This document shows positions 1 through 12,846 of a stretch of 64,000 nt of DNA, piece by piece. Numbering within the stretch: the stretch's first letter is position 1; the number at the start of each line of letters is the position of its first letter. The notes under the pieces are model-generated. The model saw only the letters and a program-made list of their open reading frames with translations, did not search any database and was not told where the DNA came from. A program made the position numbers and the translations under genes. The stretch is from Mansonella perstans (taxonomy: Eukaryota > Nematoda > Chromadorea > Rhabditida > Onchocercidae). The stretch spans positions 1-64,000 of the forward strand of contig JBAMDO010000239.1 in the NCBI GenBank assembly GCA_037074765.1. The letters are read 5' to 3'.

Positions 1-333
1 CCACCGGCATAGCGCTCCACCGAAACAAAAACAACAACAACAGTAGAAGCAAAAAGACATAGCGAACATACCGAGAAATAGTGACAAATTTTCTCGAATT
101 TTCCCTAAAAAAATATTATTAATTGAAATTTTTTTTTGTTGAATATTATTAATTGAAATTTCAAAATATACAAATGAAAAGGAATTTGATTAACTTTAAC
201 TGCAATTTTTACGAATTTTAAGTTTTTAGGAAACTGAAGAGTATAAATGATCAAAATTTAAAAATTTAAAACAATAAAGGTAAAAGTTAACATATTTTAT
301 ATTAGCATTAAAAAAAAAAAGAAAACTACTAAC

Positions 334-1368
334 CTTCCAATATAAGATTATTATTTTCATCATGTGAATCAAGCAATACTCGGCATACGACAATTACTGC
401 AATATTTAAAAGCATTATCTGAAAATATAAATTAAAAAGTTTTTTAAAATTCAAAAAAAAATTCGTTGATTAAAAATCTAAATGGCTTTCAGTGCTTTTT
501 TGCAATCTCTACAAAACTGTTTGTGAAGTGCAAATTTGCTTTTTATTTTTTCAATCAATTCTGTTTTTTTTTTGTCAAATTGATAAAGTTAAAACTTTTT
601 TTGAAATTGTAAAAACCAAGTTACAGATCAACCCTTTCAACATTCTTAAGGTGATCATGCCTCCACAGATTTCAGACTATTCGCCATAAAACAAGCCAGA
701 ACAAGAAAAATTACAAGAAATTTTAGCTAAAACACTATTTAAAGATCCATTTTAATAAAAAATTCGGGGATAGCGAAAGAATGAAAAACACCTTTGGAAG
801 TGCAATAAACTTTAATATCAGTTCCAGCAGACAAACACATAACGAAATTATCAACATCAAACAAACAAAATTCTTCAACATTTAAATCATATAAAGACTT
901 TATAAAAGAATTAAAATATAATTTGCCACTATCACAACATTCATAATTCCAATATCCATTGATGGCCAACAACTTTTAACATTAAACTGAGCTTACGAAA
1001 ATACCCGAAAAACTTCATTTGTAACTGTTAAAGCAACTTTAAAATTTTTGATTAATTTTAACATGAAAGAATATGAAACAATTCATCTTGCACAAATAAA
1101 AACATTAAATTTAATTTGTCCTAATTATGAAAATCAAAATTTTTTTCAACAAAAACTTTTACATTATAAATTTATCTTTTTCATTCTTTTGTTTCCTCAT
1201 TACTTCGCATGCTTATCAGCTCTTGTCAGTAATGTAACTGGCTGAGCACACACATTGATAAGAATGATAAGTAAAACAAAAGAAATAAAAGAAAGCCATT
1301 ACCAATATGATAATTGTAATTGTATAAGCCCAATTTTTTGGTTTTCCAGGTTCTTCTTCTTCAAACAT
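334..1368 (-). CDS. Small single-pass membrane protein, N-terminal part (3' end off window or unresolved)
   Basis: I do not recognise this protein. Two exons join in phase: 1303-1368 (22 codons from the ATG at 1368) and 334-418 (28 codons plus one base). The first ends TTG|GTAATG and the second follows a TTTTCAG acceptor. The product starts MFEEEEPGKPKNWAYT and continues into about 24 hydrophobic residues that span the junction, so splicing creates one clean transmembrane helix. Next comes an acidic, Asn-rich stretch (DSHDENNN). The N-terminus is short, acidic and proline-containing, so it may be cytoplasmic. A TTTTAG tract 29 bases before the ATG could be a trans-splice or cis acceptor. The exon ends with a GTTAGT donor in phase 1. 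A possible next exon near 205 is low complexity, so the C-terminus is unresolved. Unspliced, the first exon would run on to a stop after 50 codons. Confidence 0.5.
739..972 (-). CDS. Uncharacterised 77-codon open frame inside the intron of the small membrane protein
   Basis: The frame is open for 77 codons and encodes a fairly balanced peptide, including DLNVEEFCLFDVDNFVMCLS, with several Cys, Asp, Gly and Val residues. Random AT-rich frames nearby are mostly Phe/Leu/Lys/Asn. It has no ATG at its left boundary and opens with TTG just after a TTAAAAG sequence that could be an acceptor. An internal AAAG|GTGTTT could act as a donor, but its phase does not fit the flanking exons of the small membrane protein. 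It may be an alternative exon, a fragment of another gene, or chance. I do not recognise a family. Confidence 0.3.
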   Translation of the reverse strand: MLAINGYWNYECCDSGKLYFNSFIKSLYDLNVEEFCLFDVDNFVMCLSAGTDIKVYCTSKGVFHSFAIPEFFIKMDL

Positions 1369-3363
1369 TTCCAAGAAGTTGAAAAATAACTGAACTAAAA
1401 TTTGAAATGATTGATTTAATTATCGTATAATGTCTAAAGTGAACAAACAATATTTAGCTTTAAATTAGCTTTCAAGATAATATCTGAAATTACTTACAAT
1501 TCACTCTCATATCTATATTTGAACTTGCTTATGAATTAAAATAATAATTAAAATAACATTAAAATAATTAAAATAATATAATTAATGAAGTATTTTCTAG
1601 TTGCAAATCATCTAAATTATTTCCTGGATTCATTTTTGACAGATACATAGGTTAATTAATTTCTGCTAAATTAATCTGAACCATATGGATGGTTAAAATA
1701 ATGAATTTGATTGTTTAATTTGAATGAAATTTTTTTGGAAAAAAACTGTTCCTTTCTATAATGTAAATTTCATTGCAAAAAATATTAAAGTTATCAATTC
1801 TCATCAAAAAAATTTGAAATTTAAAATAATTTCTTCTATAATTATAAATTTATATTTTCAAAGTTTTTAATATTTTATTAAAAATTCTCTAAGTGGAATT
1901 TCATTAGAAAAAAAGGAAAAAATTTTAAAAAAATCCCTTCCGTAAAAAAAAAGATTTTCAAAAGGAAGAATGAAAAATAAGTCACGACTTAGTATTAGAA
2001 ATGTGATAAATCAAACACTGTAATAGCTTTGGTTTGTTTTAAATTTTTTATTCGCACCAAAATATTTGTCCTTTGTTTTTTTAAGCAATTAAAAAATTTA
2101 CCGTTTATGAAAAATTTATGCAAAAAAAAAAGGGGAATGATGAACGGAATGAATGAAGAAAATAAGGGAAAAAAGGAAAAAAACAAAGTGTAACAAAAAA
2201 TTTGTCAATGGGAAAAAGTTAAATGCAAATCGAAAAATTTTTTTCAATTTCTAATTAAAATTAATTTTCGTTTTCTTATGACCTTTTTATTTTTTCTTTT
2301 TATTTTTAGGAAATGTAACTCTTTTGACAAATTTTTTTTCCTGTTTTAAAAATCATTCTTAATATTTTAAATTTCACAAGAAATATTGCTAAAAGCGGTA
2401 GAATAAATCAAGAGACAGAAATAATGATTATTCAATGAGAATGATGAGTAAAAAAAAAGTGACATTTAATCATGAATGAATGAATTGCGCGAAGAAAATA
2501 AATATTGAATCAAGAAGAATAAATTATTAAACATTAGCAATTAAAATTTTTCAAAAAAAAAACTGACGAAAATTAATATAATATTAAATTAATTTTTCAT
2601 ATATTAAGCTAATTGTGTCAATTAGTAAATTACTAATTTATTACGTCACCAAAATTTGATCAATCAAAATTGAAGAAAGAATTATAGGATAAACTACAAG
2701 CGAATAAACGACATCATTAACAGATTGATCGATATAGTTGAGAGAGGTCATTCAATCAACTTGAACCTTTTCACCTGTTCTCATTTGAATGTTAAGCCAA
2801 CGACTGACTAATGAGTACAATTACTAAATATCTCAATACACTGTTACAAAATATGAAAGGCCTAAATTTTTTTTTTTTTTTTAAATAATTTCATCAAATT
2901 TAAACTATTATAATGAGAATATTGAAAATTCGTTACTGAAAAAAAAATTAGCTAAAATGGAAAAATTACTCCTAAAGCATTTCAAATTTAATTAACCTAA
3001 AAAGCTAATTGAAAATTCATTCATTTCATATTGCTGCGATTTTTGCTAAACAGTCAAGTGATATTTGATCTTTAATCTTATGTTTTTAGTAAATTTTGAA
3101 GAATTCAGCAAAATTCCTAAATGGGAACAAAAAAAAATGTTGATGTTAAGCTAAAATTATACAATTTCATAGAAGATAACAGACAATAACAAAAATTTAA
3201 AATTGAAAATTTGGAATTTCTTTTTGAGTTTTAAAAAATGCCAAACTCTATTCCTCCTCTTTTATTATCATTTCATTAATACTTCAATCTATTCCATGCA
3301 AGCTGATGTCATTTTACTTTATTCCATGTTTATATTTTTTTTACTGCTACGTTTGATTGCTAC

Positions 3364-3558
3364 GTTAAACAAATTTCATATTACGTCAAAGCCTAACGTT
3401 CCTAACATCTAGCTTCACGCTACGTAAATTAAATCTGCTTGATGCTATATGTTAGTAATTCGCTATATAAATATTATTAAGTTAAACAACGTCATATTAC
3501 GTCAAAGCCTAACGCTCCTAACGTCTAGCTTCACACTACATAAATCTACTTGACGCTG
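3364..3558. repeat. Imperfect direct repeat of about 80 bp
   Basis: Copy one (about 3364-3446) and copy two (about 3481-3558) share the segment containing CATATTACGTCAAAGCCTAA followed by a TCCTAAC...CTAGCTTCAC block. They differ by scattered substitutions and a small deletion. Both are richer in CG-containing words than the surrounding sequence. This looks like a local tandem duplication; no coding role is evident. Confidence 0.75.
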
Positions 3559-3688
3559 GTTAAATGATCAAAGAATGAAAAAAGCGAAAGAGAAAAAGAA
3601 AAATAAAAGAGAAAAAAATGAAATGGTAAGGTTAGCATAGGAAATTAAACATACAAATACTGTCAATTGAATATTACATTGTGTGTAA

Positions 3689-3734
3689 GTCGGATTCTGT
3701 TGCCAGTCCGACATTATGCGCACAATGCTTGTGC
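3689..3734. other. Two adjacent short hairpins
   Basis: GTCGGA (3689-3694) pairs with TCCGAC (3707-3712) around a 12-base loop. Seven bases later GCACAA (3720-3725) pairs with TTGTGC (3729-3734) around a 3-base loop. The stems are only six pairs each, so they may be chance, but they sit in a locally GC-richer island. No known RNA family is recognised. Confidence 0.3.
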
Positions 3735-4849
3735 ACAACTGCTGTTGAACAACAATATGATGTATTTATACAACAAATCTAACAAGTCCTTGCCCACAAG
3801 CCTTTTATGCATTAATTATATTGATATGCCATAAATACATACTAGTAGAATGTTTTCATTTCAAAATTTAAATATCGGGCTGATTGAAATTAAATTATGG
3901 ACCCATTGCTCTCCTTTCATGCCTTACATTGAATATGTATCCCTGTTATTCATGATTAAGCTAAAGCCGAATTCGTCGTTACTGGCCAGAATGAAATTTT
4001 TAGTCATTCCTAATTTAAATAGAAATATCGGTCATTCATTGTTTGAAGTTTTTTAAACGTTAACATTGTTGATAAAATTTTCCCTGATTCCTCAAAAAAT
4101 TATCAATCCTTTTAGACTAAGATGGAAATCTCACTGGTCATCTATCAGTCAAATATTTGGTAGGATTGATTGAATTCTGTAATCATTTGAAATGATTCTT
4201 GCAAAGAATTTGCATTCGTACTATCTGTTATAGAGTTATAGAATCTATGATCATGATAAAATATTGCTTCAGTAATTAGCAGTTATCGCAAGTACGAAGT
4301 TATCACTTGTCGTGCTATCAAATCATGTGTATGCAACGAAGCTGTCACAGCAAAATTTTTCTGCTTAAGCATGAAATATCATTCTGAATTTATTGCAATC
4401 TCTTATGTCTACCGTTAAAAAACCTTTCTTGCTTGCTACAATTGTTAATTAGAAGTGCAAATTTAAATTTTTTGACAATTAAAAATTTAGTAAAAAAAAT
4501 TTTTTAAATTTAATAAAGGAAGGAAAAAAGCTGATATTTCCTTATACTATTGAATTGAAAAAAAATTTTGCCAAATGATAAGAAAAACAAAAATGATGAT
4601 TTCAAAAAAAATTTTTTTTCATTTTTCCTTTCTAATAACAATCATTCAGAAGCAAATGAAGTGACATTTATTTTTCTGAGTTTTTCTAAATGACTGACAC
4701 ACATTTGCATTTCGATCAGAATGAATTTAGTTAAACTTGTTTATAATTTCTCATTGATTAAATTGAAATACAACGACAATAGCAGGAATTGATGGTGCAA
4801 TTAAAATTATTGGACCTGTTGTTGTTGTTGTTATTTCTGCTGAAGCAAT

Positions 4850-5086
4850 CACTGCTATTAATGTCTCATTGTTGTCATTATTGTTACAGAAAACATTTCT
4901 TATTAATGTCGCACTGTTATCATTATTGTCACAACAAACATTTCTTATTGATGCCACCTTGTTATCATTATTGTCACGGCAAACATTTCTTACTGATGCC
5001 TAATTGTTATTGTTATTTTGACAGCAATATTTCTTATTGATGCCTCATTGTTATCATTATTATTACAGCAGACATTTTCAGTTATA
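4850..5086. repeat. 45-bp minisatellite, about five copies
   Basis: A unit of about 45 bp containing ACATTTCTTATTGATGCC and TTATCATTATTGTCACA recurs about five times; the ACATTTCTT word appears near 4893, 4938, 4983, 5027 and 5072. The period is a multiple of three, so both strands carry long repetitive frames (for example HFLLMPPCYHYCH on the plus strand). There is no start context, splice pattern or flanking exon to support translation, so I treat these frames as a by-product of the period. Confidence 0.85.
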
Positions 5087-6009
5087 ATCCTTGTTAGTAT
5101 AACTGCAAAAAATTCGAATTTTTTTTTTTGAAAAATTCTTAAAAAGCATCACATTTAAGAAATTTTTTTTTTAATTTATAACATTTCAAAATTTTTTTAA
5201 AAAAAATTATATAAAATTTGACTTGTGAAACTAATTAGAAAGTGATAAATGATATTCATATTAATTAATAAGTGTTAAATAGCATTGACATGTTTATTGA
5301 TGAAAATGTTTCATTATGCTGAATAACTGTCGTAATTATCGATTGATAAATTATGGATTTTTTTTTTGTTTTGGTTTTAAAAAGATTAATAAAAATTTTC
5401 TTTTTTTTTTAGATTTTTTTTAATTATAATTTCAAACAGATCAGTTCATCATACTCTATCATGCATTTCCTTATTGAAAATTTAATTATTTCATTTTTTA
5501 AATTCAAACCAAAAATTTACAGAAGAATTTCTCAACTTGTTTAAACCTTTTGATTGGAAATTAACAAGCATTTTAATTAGAGTGCGAAGGAAAATTTAAA
5601 TTAATGTGATAATTTTAATAAATACTAAAATAACATAAAAATTAAAATTTTTTTCTATCTCTACTGGCTATCATTCATTTCAAATGATCACTTCGAACAC
5701 TCTACCGTACTTTTAGCCCGACCGACATATTCAGTCCTAATTTGTCATTTCGTTTTATTTTACACTCACAATTCTTCCTCTATCATTAATCAAAAATCAT
5801 TATCCGGTATATCGCGACAACCGTTATTCTTAAGTTATCTGTTCGATCTGAAAAAACCGTTTATCCTTAAGCTAAATAGCTAAAAATATAAATTAACGTA
5901 TAAGGCTTATATGTTAGTTAATTTGCAATTGTATGAGTGTGCGTGTTTTTTTTTTTTTTTTTTAATTTTATGAAAAATTCATAAATTCATTTCGACAACT
6001 AAAAATACT

Positions 6010-6015
6010 TTTATT
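6010..6015 (-). terminator. Putative poly(A) signal AATAAA of the reductase gene
   Basis: TTTATT on the plus strand reads AATAAA on the minus strand, about 13 bases after the stop codon at 6028. It is close to the stop but is the first canonical signal downstream. Confidence 0.45.
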
Positions 6016-6027
6016 CCTTTAATTTTT

Positions 6028-8943
6028 TCAGTGAATTTTATGTATCCCATTGATAGCAATATTTGTATTAACACTAATTTTACTGTCACCGATTTTTGTT
6101 TCTTCCAAATTTTTCTTTCTAACAATAATATCGTATTCCAGCATACTATAAACCATATCAGTTATTGATTTTTTGATAGGTATATATTCCATTTGAAGAA
6201 GTTGTTGTGACTGAAAGAAAAAAAAAATGATAAAATTTGTTTAAAAGCTTTTTACAGTAATTACTGAAATAATCATTTTTAACTTGAAATATGCAAAAAA
6301 ATATTTCATTGAATAATTTCTCAAAAAAGAAAATGAAAATAAAATTTTATTTGAAAGTTTTTTTCTGTCGAATTGATTAAATTGAAATTAAAACTTGCAA
6401 AAGAAAAAATTGTTTCTATCTCTTAAATTTCGCAAAATTTTCAATTTATTTTTATTTAAACGATGAATGAAAAAAAAAGTTTTTCAGTTTTTAAAAAAAT
6501 AATTTCTTAATTTTTATAATTTCTTTTTTACCTTCGTATTGTCGAAATGTAACTTTGGCCCTAAACGATATCTTATAGCTTCAAAATGTGGATCCTTTAT
6601 AACTTTAGCATATAATTTTGCTAACCAATTTGGCGTAGTTTGACGTGAAATTTGAAAACCTGAAATTTTTTTTTGCATAATTAAATTTAATTAATGAAAT
6701 CTTGTTTTTTTATCGATCAATAAAATTTTGAACAATTTTGTAGTGTAAAAGAAATGAAGAAATGGAAAGATGCGTTTTACACATTTTGAATGATTGAAAA
6801 ATTAAAAAAAAAAAGTTGTTAGTTTACTTTATTGATTCACCTTGACTTTTGAATTCATCAAAAAGCCAATGAGTTATTTGTGAGAACCAAATGGACGGTG
6901 TTGCTGTTATTAGAATTCGTTCGCCATTACAAATTCCGGATTCCATTGCTCGTATATGTGCACGTGCAACATCACGTACATCTACCATACCAAGTGAAAC
7001 TTTTGGTGCAGCCGGAAATGTGCGATAATCCATCATTCGTTTAATGATCTGAAATGAAATCCTTAAATTGAAGATTTTTTTTTAAATACAAATTATACTT
7101 TACTTTAATTTTTTTTTTAAATTGATATTTTTGAATAATTTCAAAAAAAAAAACTAATTGCGTTTTAGAGACAGAAAGAGAATCTAATGAAATAAATGTG
7201 ATAAAAGAATTAATGCAAACTTTAGCACTGGCATGATTCTGATCTGAAAGTACTGGACCAACTACAAATGATGGATTTAGCACAGTTAATTGAAATCGTG
7301 ATTTTTCTGGAATAGGAAAGGAAAAAAATGAAAAAATCAAACAAAGATTAAGATAACAATTATTCAATTAGGTAAAAAAATTGATTAATAAGAATTTCTG
7401 TCAAATAATTTAAATTAATTTAATTTAATCAATTAAACCAACCTGGTAAAGATTTCCAAAAATCCCATGCAACTCTTTCGGCAATTATTTTTGAACGACT
7501 GTAATTTCCAATTCGTTTACTATTCAAATCACCCCAACAATTTTCATCAAAAACTTGCGCATCATTTCTATGACCATCTATTAAAATAAACTAATTAGTA
7601 AATTAAATTGTGAATGAAATGATAGTGAAATGACAATGACACTGAAATGACAATGACAGTGAAATAATCCGGTGAAATGATACTTAAAAAGTAAGGGGAC
7701 TTAATTTTGCTAGTAAAGATTCATATTTAGAAGTAAATAAATTACTGTTAATTTTTTTCCGGTAAATGTTACCGTTTATGGCAGCTGTACTGCTTGTTAG
7801 TACAATTTTTTTGATCGTATTACATTGAGCGGCAGCTTTTAGTACATTTAATGTACCATCCTTGGCTATCTTTATTATAGTCTCATCAGCTACGATAGGC
7901 CAAGGTGATGCGACATGCAGAATATATGTGCATCCTTTGACTACACTAAAAATTTGAGAATGAAATTTAAAAAACGAAATTTATTATCAATTTTACAAAA
8001 ATTAATACTCAAATCTTTTTTGACATATCTTAACTCAAAAAAAAAAAAAAATAATTTTCAAATAAAAAAACTCTATAAAATTTGTTAAGAAAAGATTAAT
8101 GGAATTTTTCGATTTATGAGATTTCTTCACCTAGGTTTCACTAAATTTATGAAATTTCTTCACCTATGCCAATGATCCGGACATTCAAGATCAGCTTCCA
8201 CCAATTCCAATCTTTCCGAACTATATTTTAGCTCACGAATTGGATCAACCTATGATGGACGCACAATTTTAAATCTAATTTTTCACTTTTTTATCATTTA
8301 GCATTGAATTTATAACAATCATCTCTGAACGCTATTCAGAGATAACGCATAACTTGATCAAATATCATTATGGTGCTCCTTTTTTTTTATTATCTTCCGA
8401 AATTTAGCAACTAATTAATTTACTTTTACTTAAAGTTAACATGAAAAATTATAGTGAACATGACAAATTCCGAAAAATATTTAAAGAGATTAACTATCAA
8501 AAGCTAAAAAAAGATTAATTTTTAATTTCATATCTATTTTGAAATTTTACAAATTGAAAATTACACCTTATAACACGATTTTTATTGCTGAAAAGAAAAT
8601 GAGAAAAATTCTATACTGTAGTTGCACAGTATAGATAGAATAAGGGTATTTTTTTTATTGACAAATTGTATTAAATGAGAATTGGTATATAACTTTGTTA
8701 ACTTTTTAATAAGTTCCGAAATATTGCTATGATAAGCGTAAAAAAGTATGCTTGAATTTTAAAAATTTACTGCTTTTTTTTTTTGAAAATTTTATTGATG
8801 AAAAATACAAAGAGAAAGAAATTGACTAACTTTAGATGAATTTTGTAGATTTCGTACGGTACCCTTTACCGTGTAACCATTTTCTAGGAGTTGCTGTACA
8901 CAATGCAGTGCTATATAGCCTGATGCACCGGTAACCAATACAA
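6028..8943 (-). CDS. NAD(P)-dependent extended short-chain dehydrogenase (dihydroflavonol-4-reductase / 3beta-HSD / epimerase family)
   Basis: Eight phase-consistent exons on the minus strand: 8831-8943, 8164-8249, 7773-7945, 7577-7443, 7221-7306, 6841-7048, 6532-6659 and 6028-6210. They give about 370 residues, the usual length of this family. The N-terminal part has a Rossmann nucleotide-binding loop (VLVTGASGYI). Further on are a substrate-pocket stretch (LHVASPWP), the catalytic-serine region (VLTSSTAA) and the YxxxK pair in NYSRSK, then a conserved DVRDVARAH segment. The family reduces or oxidises hydroxyl/keto groups with NAD(P)H; the substrate cannot be read from sequence. The first listed exon opens in phase 1 without a Met, so an upstream exon is needed. 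The best candidate is 9983-10013 (starts MKYEKF, ends in phase 1 before GTAATA), but this is uncertain. The product has no clear signal peptide, so it is likely cytosolic. Confidence 0.9.
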
Positions 8944-9116
8944 CTTAAAATGTATGAAATTATAATTTGTTATAATAATTGATTTCATAATTTCTCATTT
9001 CTTTTTTCTTTTTTTCTCTACTCTTTAATTATCATAAGAGTAAGTTATTTTCATTTGTTCAGTTATTTGAAATAATTTGGAAAATGAAAATTGGAATCAG
9101 TTTTGAAGCAGAACTT

Positions 9117-9350
9117 TATAATCGGAATGAATTATCTATGAAATATCGGAAATATAATCGGAATGAATCATTTATGAAATATCGGAAATATAATCGGAAT
9201 GAATCATCTATGAAATATTGGAAATATAATCGGAATGAATTATTTATGAAATATCAGAAATATAATCGGAACGAATCATCTATGAAATATCGGAAATATA
9301 ATCGGAATGAATTATCTATGAAATATCGGAAATATAATCGGAATGAAATA
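9117..9350. repeat. 36-bp minisatellite, six full copies plus a partial
   Basis: The unit begins TATAATCGGAATGAA and ends ATGAAATATCGGAAA. Copies start at 9117, 9153, 9189, 9225, 9261, 9297 and 9333 (partial), and differ by a few substitutions. Because 36 is a multiple of three, the plus strand reads as a 12-residue repeat (NRNELSMKYRKY) in an ATG-initiated frame of 94 codons from 9084. If the candidate reductase first exon is real, the array lies in its first intron on the opposite strand. I favour a non-coding minisatellite. Confidence 0.9.
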
Positions 9351-11179
9351 ATGATTGTCATTTGTTAAATTAACCAATAATATGAAAAACTTTTAATCGA
9401 CTAATCTTTTATCTGAATTAGTTTTTATAAATAGCAAATTAAAGTTTTAAAACATTATTTGGGGAGATTTTTAATTGCTAATTAGCAATTATGATCAAAT
9501 TAACGAAATGCATTTTTATTAAATCAGCTAAGCATAACAGATTGCCCTAATTACCAAATTATTACAATACATATTGCATTGTTAGGTAGCAATTTTCCAA
9601 TTTAATTAATTTGATCAATGCAATTATCTAGAAATGAATCGAATGTAGCAATTGAATTTTTTCATTTACAGCATTAATTCAAGGAGATGATGAAAACATA
9701 TTTGAAACATTTCAGTAAGTGTAATTCATTCTTTTAAAACGAAATTAGCGAATTATACTAATTAAAATTATATAATGTTCATTATAAAATAAACTTTTGT
9801 AACACTGATTAAAAGTTCCACTTTCAAATGAATAAAGCAAAAAAAAAAGCACCAATGTTTTTGTTGTCTTTGGACGAATCACTGATTACAGCCATTTGTT
9901 TAAAATAGTGTGACAGATTATTTGGACCAAATTTGTCGTTTATAAAACTTTAAAAAATATATTAGTGCATTATTACTATTACCGATGTAATAATTAAATT
10001 TTTCATATTTCATTTGAACGAAAAAAAAGATGAGGAAAAATCTGAAGAGAATCCAAAGGCATTTCCGGTAAAAATTACCTAGATGTTTATGGCATTTTAA
10101 TGACACAATGCCATCATTTCTGTGCTTTTAATTTTTTTTGATTGCAGTATTTCTGTAAATTAGCAATGATTGTTATTGGACTTGTTTTATTCGAGAAGAA
10201 AAAACCTACATTTTACCACATTTAAAGTGAAAATTATTAGAAATTATGGATGAAAATTTTTGAAAAAAAATTGAGATTGAATGAAAATTTAAATAAAATT
10301 TTTTTCAAGAAAATTTTTTAGCAATTTTTACAAGATTTAAGCAACAATTATATTATTACGATTTAATGATTGAATAAATAGAAAGTTGATAAAAGGATTT
10401 CAGTGGATGAAGTGGAAAAATTATCAAATAAGAATGCCATCGCGATAACATATTTCGATAATACTGAATAGTAGCAATGATCATGATAATGATAACGATA
10501 ACGATTATTATTTGATGCGATAGATAATTTCGACGATCAATAACTTTTGCGAAAGCAATAATTTTTTTAATGATAATGAAAATTATTTAATTTTTGATTT
10601 CTGATGTTTCCTTCCTTTTTTTTGACAAGCTAATTTTTTTTGGAAATAAAAGGAACTTTTTTACCGAGTTGTCAACGCCCACTGTTAATAATGTTGATCA
10701 AGATGATAATGATAATGGGAATATCAATTTTGTTTAATTCATTGTATTAATTATCATGTTAATAGGACAAATTAATTTGTAACTGATAAAATGAATTGAT
10801 AAAAATGCAAAAAAAATGAAAATTATATCATCAATTTAAACAATAATATTCACTGTAGGATAATAATGATAATGCATGTGCAAGAGCAGCAGCAGCTTTA
10901 CTTATTGTAATTAGCAATTAATTATATTAACAGTACAGTAAGTCAAAAAATTGAAAATTCTTAATTTAAAATTTGAAGAATTTGAAAATTTGCTGTCAGC
11001 TTTGATAATAACAATGAAATGATAATAACAACGGTAATAATATCAAGAATAAAAGAAATATTTTAGGAAAAATAGAAAACGAATAGAAAAGGGAAAATTA
11101 TTATTTTGCTTATATTTAAATCATTATTATTGTAACCAATCAATCTTGAATTTTGGATCAATTAAAGCAATGTAATTTG

Positions 11180-11261
11180 AAAATTCGAAATATTTCCTAA
11201 CGGATGCGGAAAATTTGAAATTCCAAAATTCGAAATATTTCTTAACGGATACGGAAAATTT
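11180..11261. repeat. Tandem duplication of about 37 bp (period 45)
   Basis: AAAATTCGAAATATTTCCTA and the following CGGATGCGGAAAATTT at 11180-11216 recur almost unchanged at 11225-11261. There is one T for C in the first word and an A for G in the second. No coding content is apparent. Confidence 0.7.
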
Positions 11262-12846
11262 ACATTATATCATCCGGTTATTATGTTCACATTTTCTCAT
11301 CACTTTATTATTTTTATCTTGTATCTTATATTTGATTAACTTTTGCACTCTACTTATCATTTGATTAATTTCTACCTACCAATTAAGCACATCAATATAA
11401 ATGAATTTATGATTGAACTTCACAGTTTTAAAGCATGATTCAAGCAGAATGGAACTGAACTTCCAAGCCATAATTTGGACAACATATCCAATGTACAGCT
11501 CTCATTTAGTCATAACAGTGATTGTTATAAAAAATAATCACAGTCAAGTAATTGATAACAATAACATTACTATTTATATTTTAAACAAATTTTAATAAAT
11601 TTAGCTTTGACATTTTATTTATTCTACTGCTTATTTATTATTAGCTTTAATGTAACGTATCATTATTATCATTATTCTAATTGGCTTGCACTGCAATTTG
11701 CTAAATCATTGAACTTAGATTTAAAATTTTTCAAAATTTTTCAACAGAAATTAGAAATATTCAAAATACTTTTCAACTGCAGTGATTATATTTTAATAAA
11801 CAAAAATTTGATCAAAGATCGAATTTTGTCGTTTCACTTTTTCTTCTTTTAACAAACAAATAAAATGTTTTAAACAAATGATTGAATATAAAAGTAAGGC
11901 AATAGCTGTAAAGTAACGGACATATAAATTTATATTTTGTCAGTTGAATTAATTTAATTAAAGTAGTCATTTCGGTTTGCATAAACAAGCAAATGTGTAC
12001 TCAAATAATTCATTCATTTGATTTGTTGTTGAAAAAAATTTTTCATCTTATACAAAATGCATTATTGATTTTTGGTCTGAAAATTATGAATGGGACATCT
12101 GACTTGATCTATTTCATTTCACTGACTATGAGTATTTCAGATGAAAATATAGAATCAAATGAATTAATTGGCGTATTCATTTAAAATGAAATAAAGATTT
12201 CATCATATTTTATAACTATTGAATTTATTGATCGAATTATTTCTGTGATTTAAGTAATTGTACTTTAGAATTACTATAATTTTCACGTTTCTTATCTTTT
12301 TCCTTTGTTTTATTGAAATCTCTTGTTCAAAATTCTTGTTATCGTAATCATAATTTTTAAATTGCTTCATTTTCTTTTTTTAAGTATTTAAATTTCAGTT
12401 AAATAAGACAACTTCACTTTTGGATTTTCTTACAATTCAAATATATTATTTAAATGGGAATAATTATGATGGGAATAATTCCGTCATTTCAAAATGCATA
12501 ATGGAACCGGTTAATCATCAAATATTATGTTGCAAACAAGAGAGAATAGCAATGGTGATAAAATGACGTTAGAGATGAAGAGATAAAATTGTTCGCAAAA
12601 ATTTTATTCCAGTTGCATTCTGCTTTGTAAACAAAGAAACATTCAAAATAAATTGTGATAAAAAATTAACTTTAAGTATTGAGATAATGCATATGCTCTG
12701 TGTACGAATTGTCTACTTATTAATTATTGACATTTTAAGAAAATTTAAATCATTTCAAAATAATTCGAAAAAAGGATAGAATATGAAAAAGTGGAATTTG
12801 TTAGAATGAAACAAAAAAGAACAAGAAAAGAAAACTTCAATAAAAA

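Larger units (their letters stand above)
1369..6027. other. Intergenic stretch without a convincing gene
   Basis: About 4.7 kb of AT-rich DNA with many homopolymer A and T runs. The open frames here are short and low complexity. It contains a duplicated 80-bp segment near 3.4-3.55 kb, two adjacent hairpins near 3.7 kb and a 45-bp minisatellite near 4.85-5.09 kb. Nothing resembling a spliced gene was found. Confidence 0.6.
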
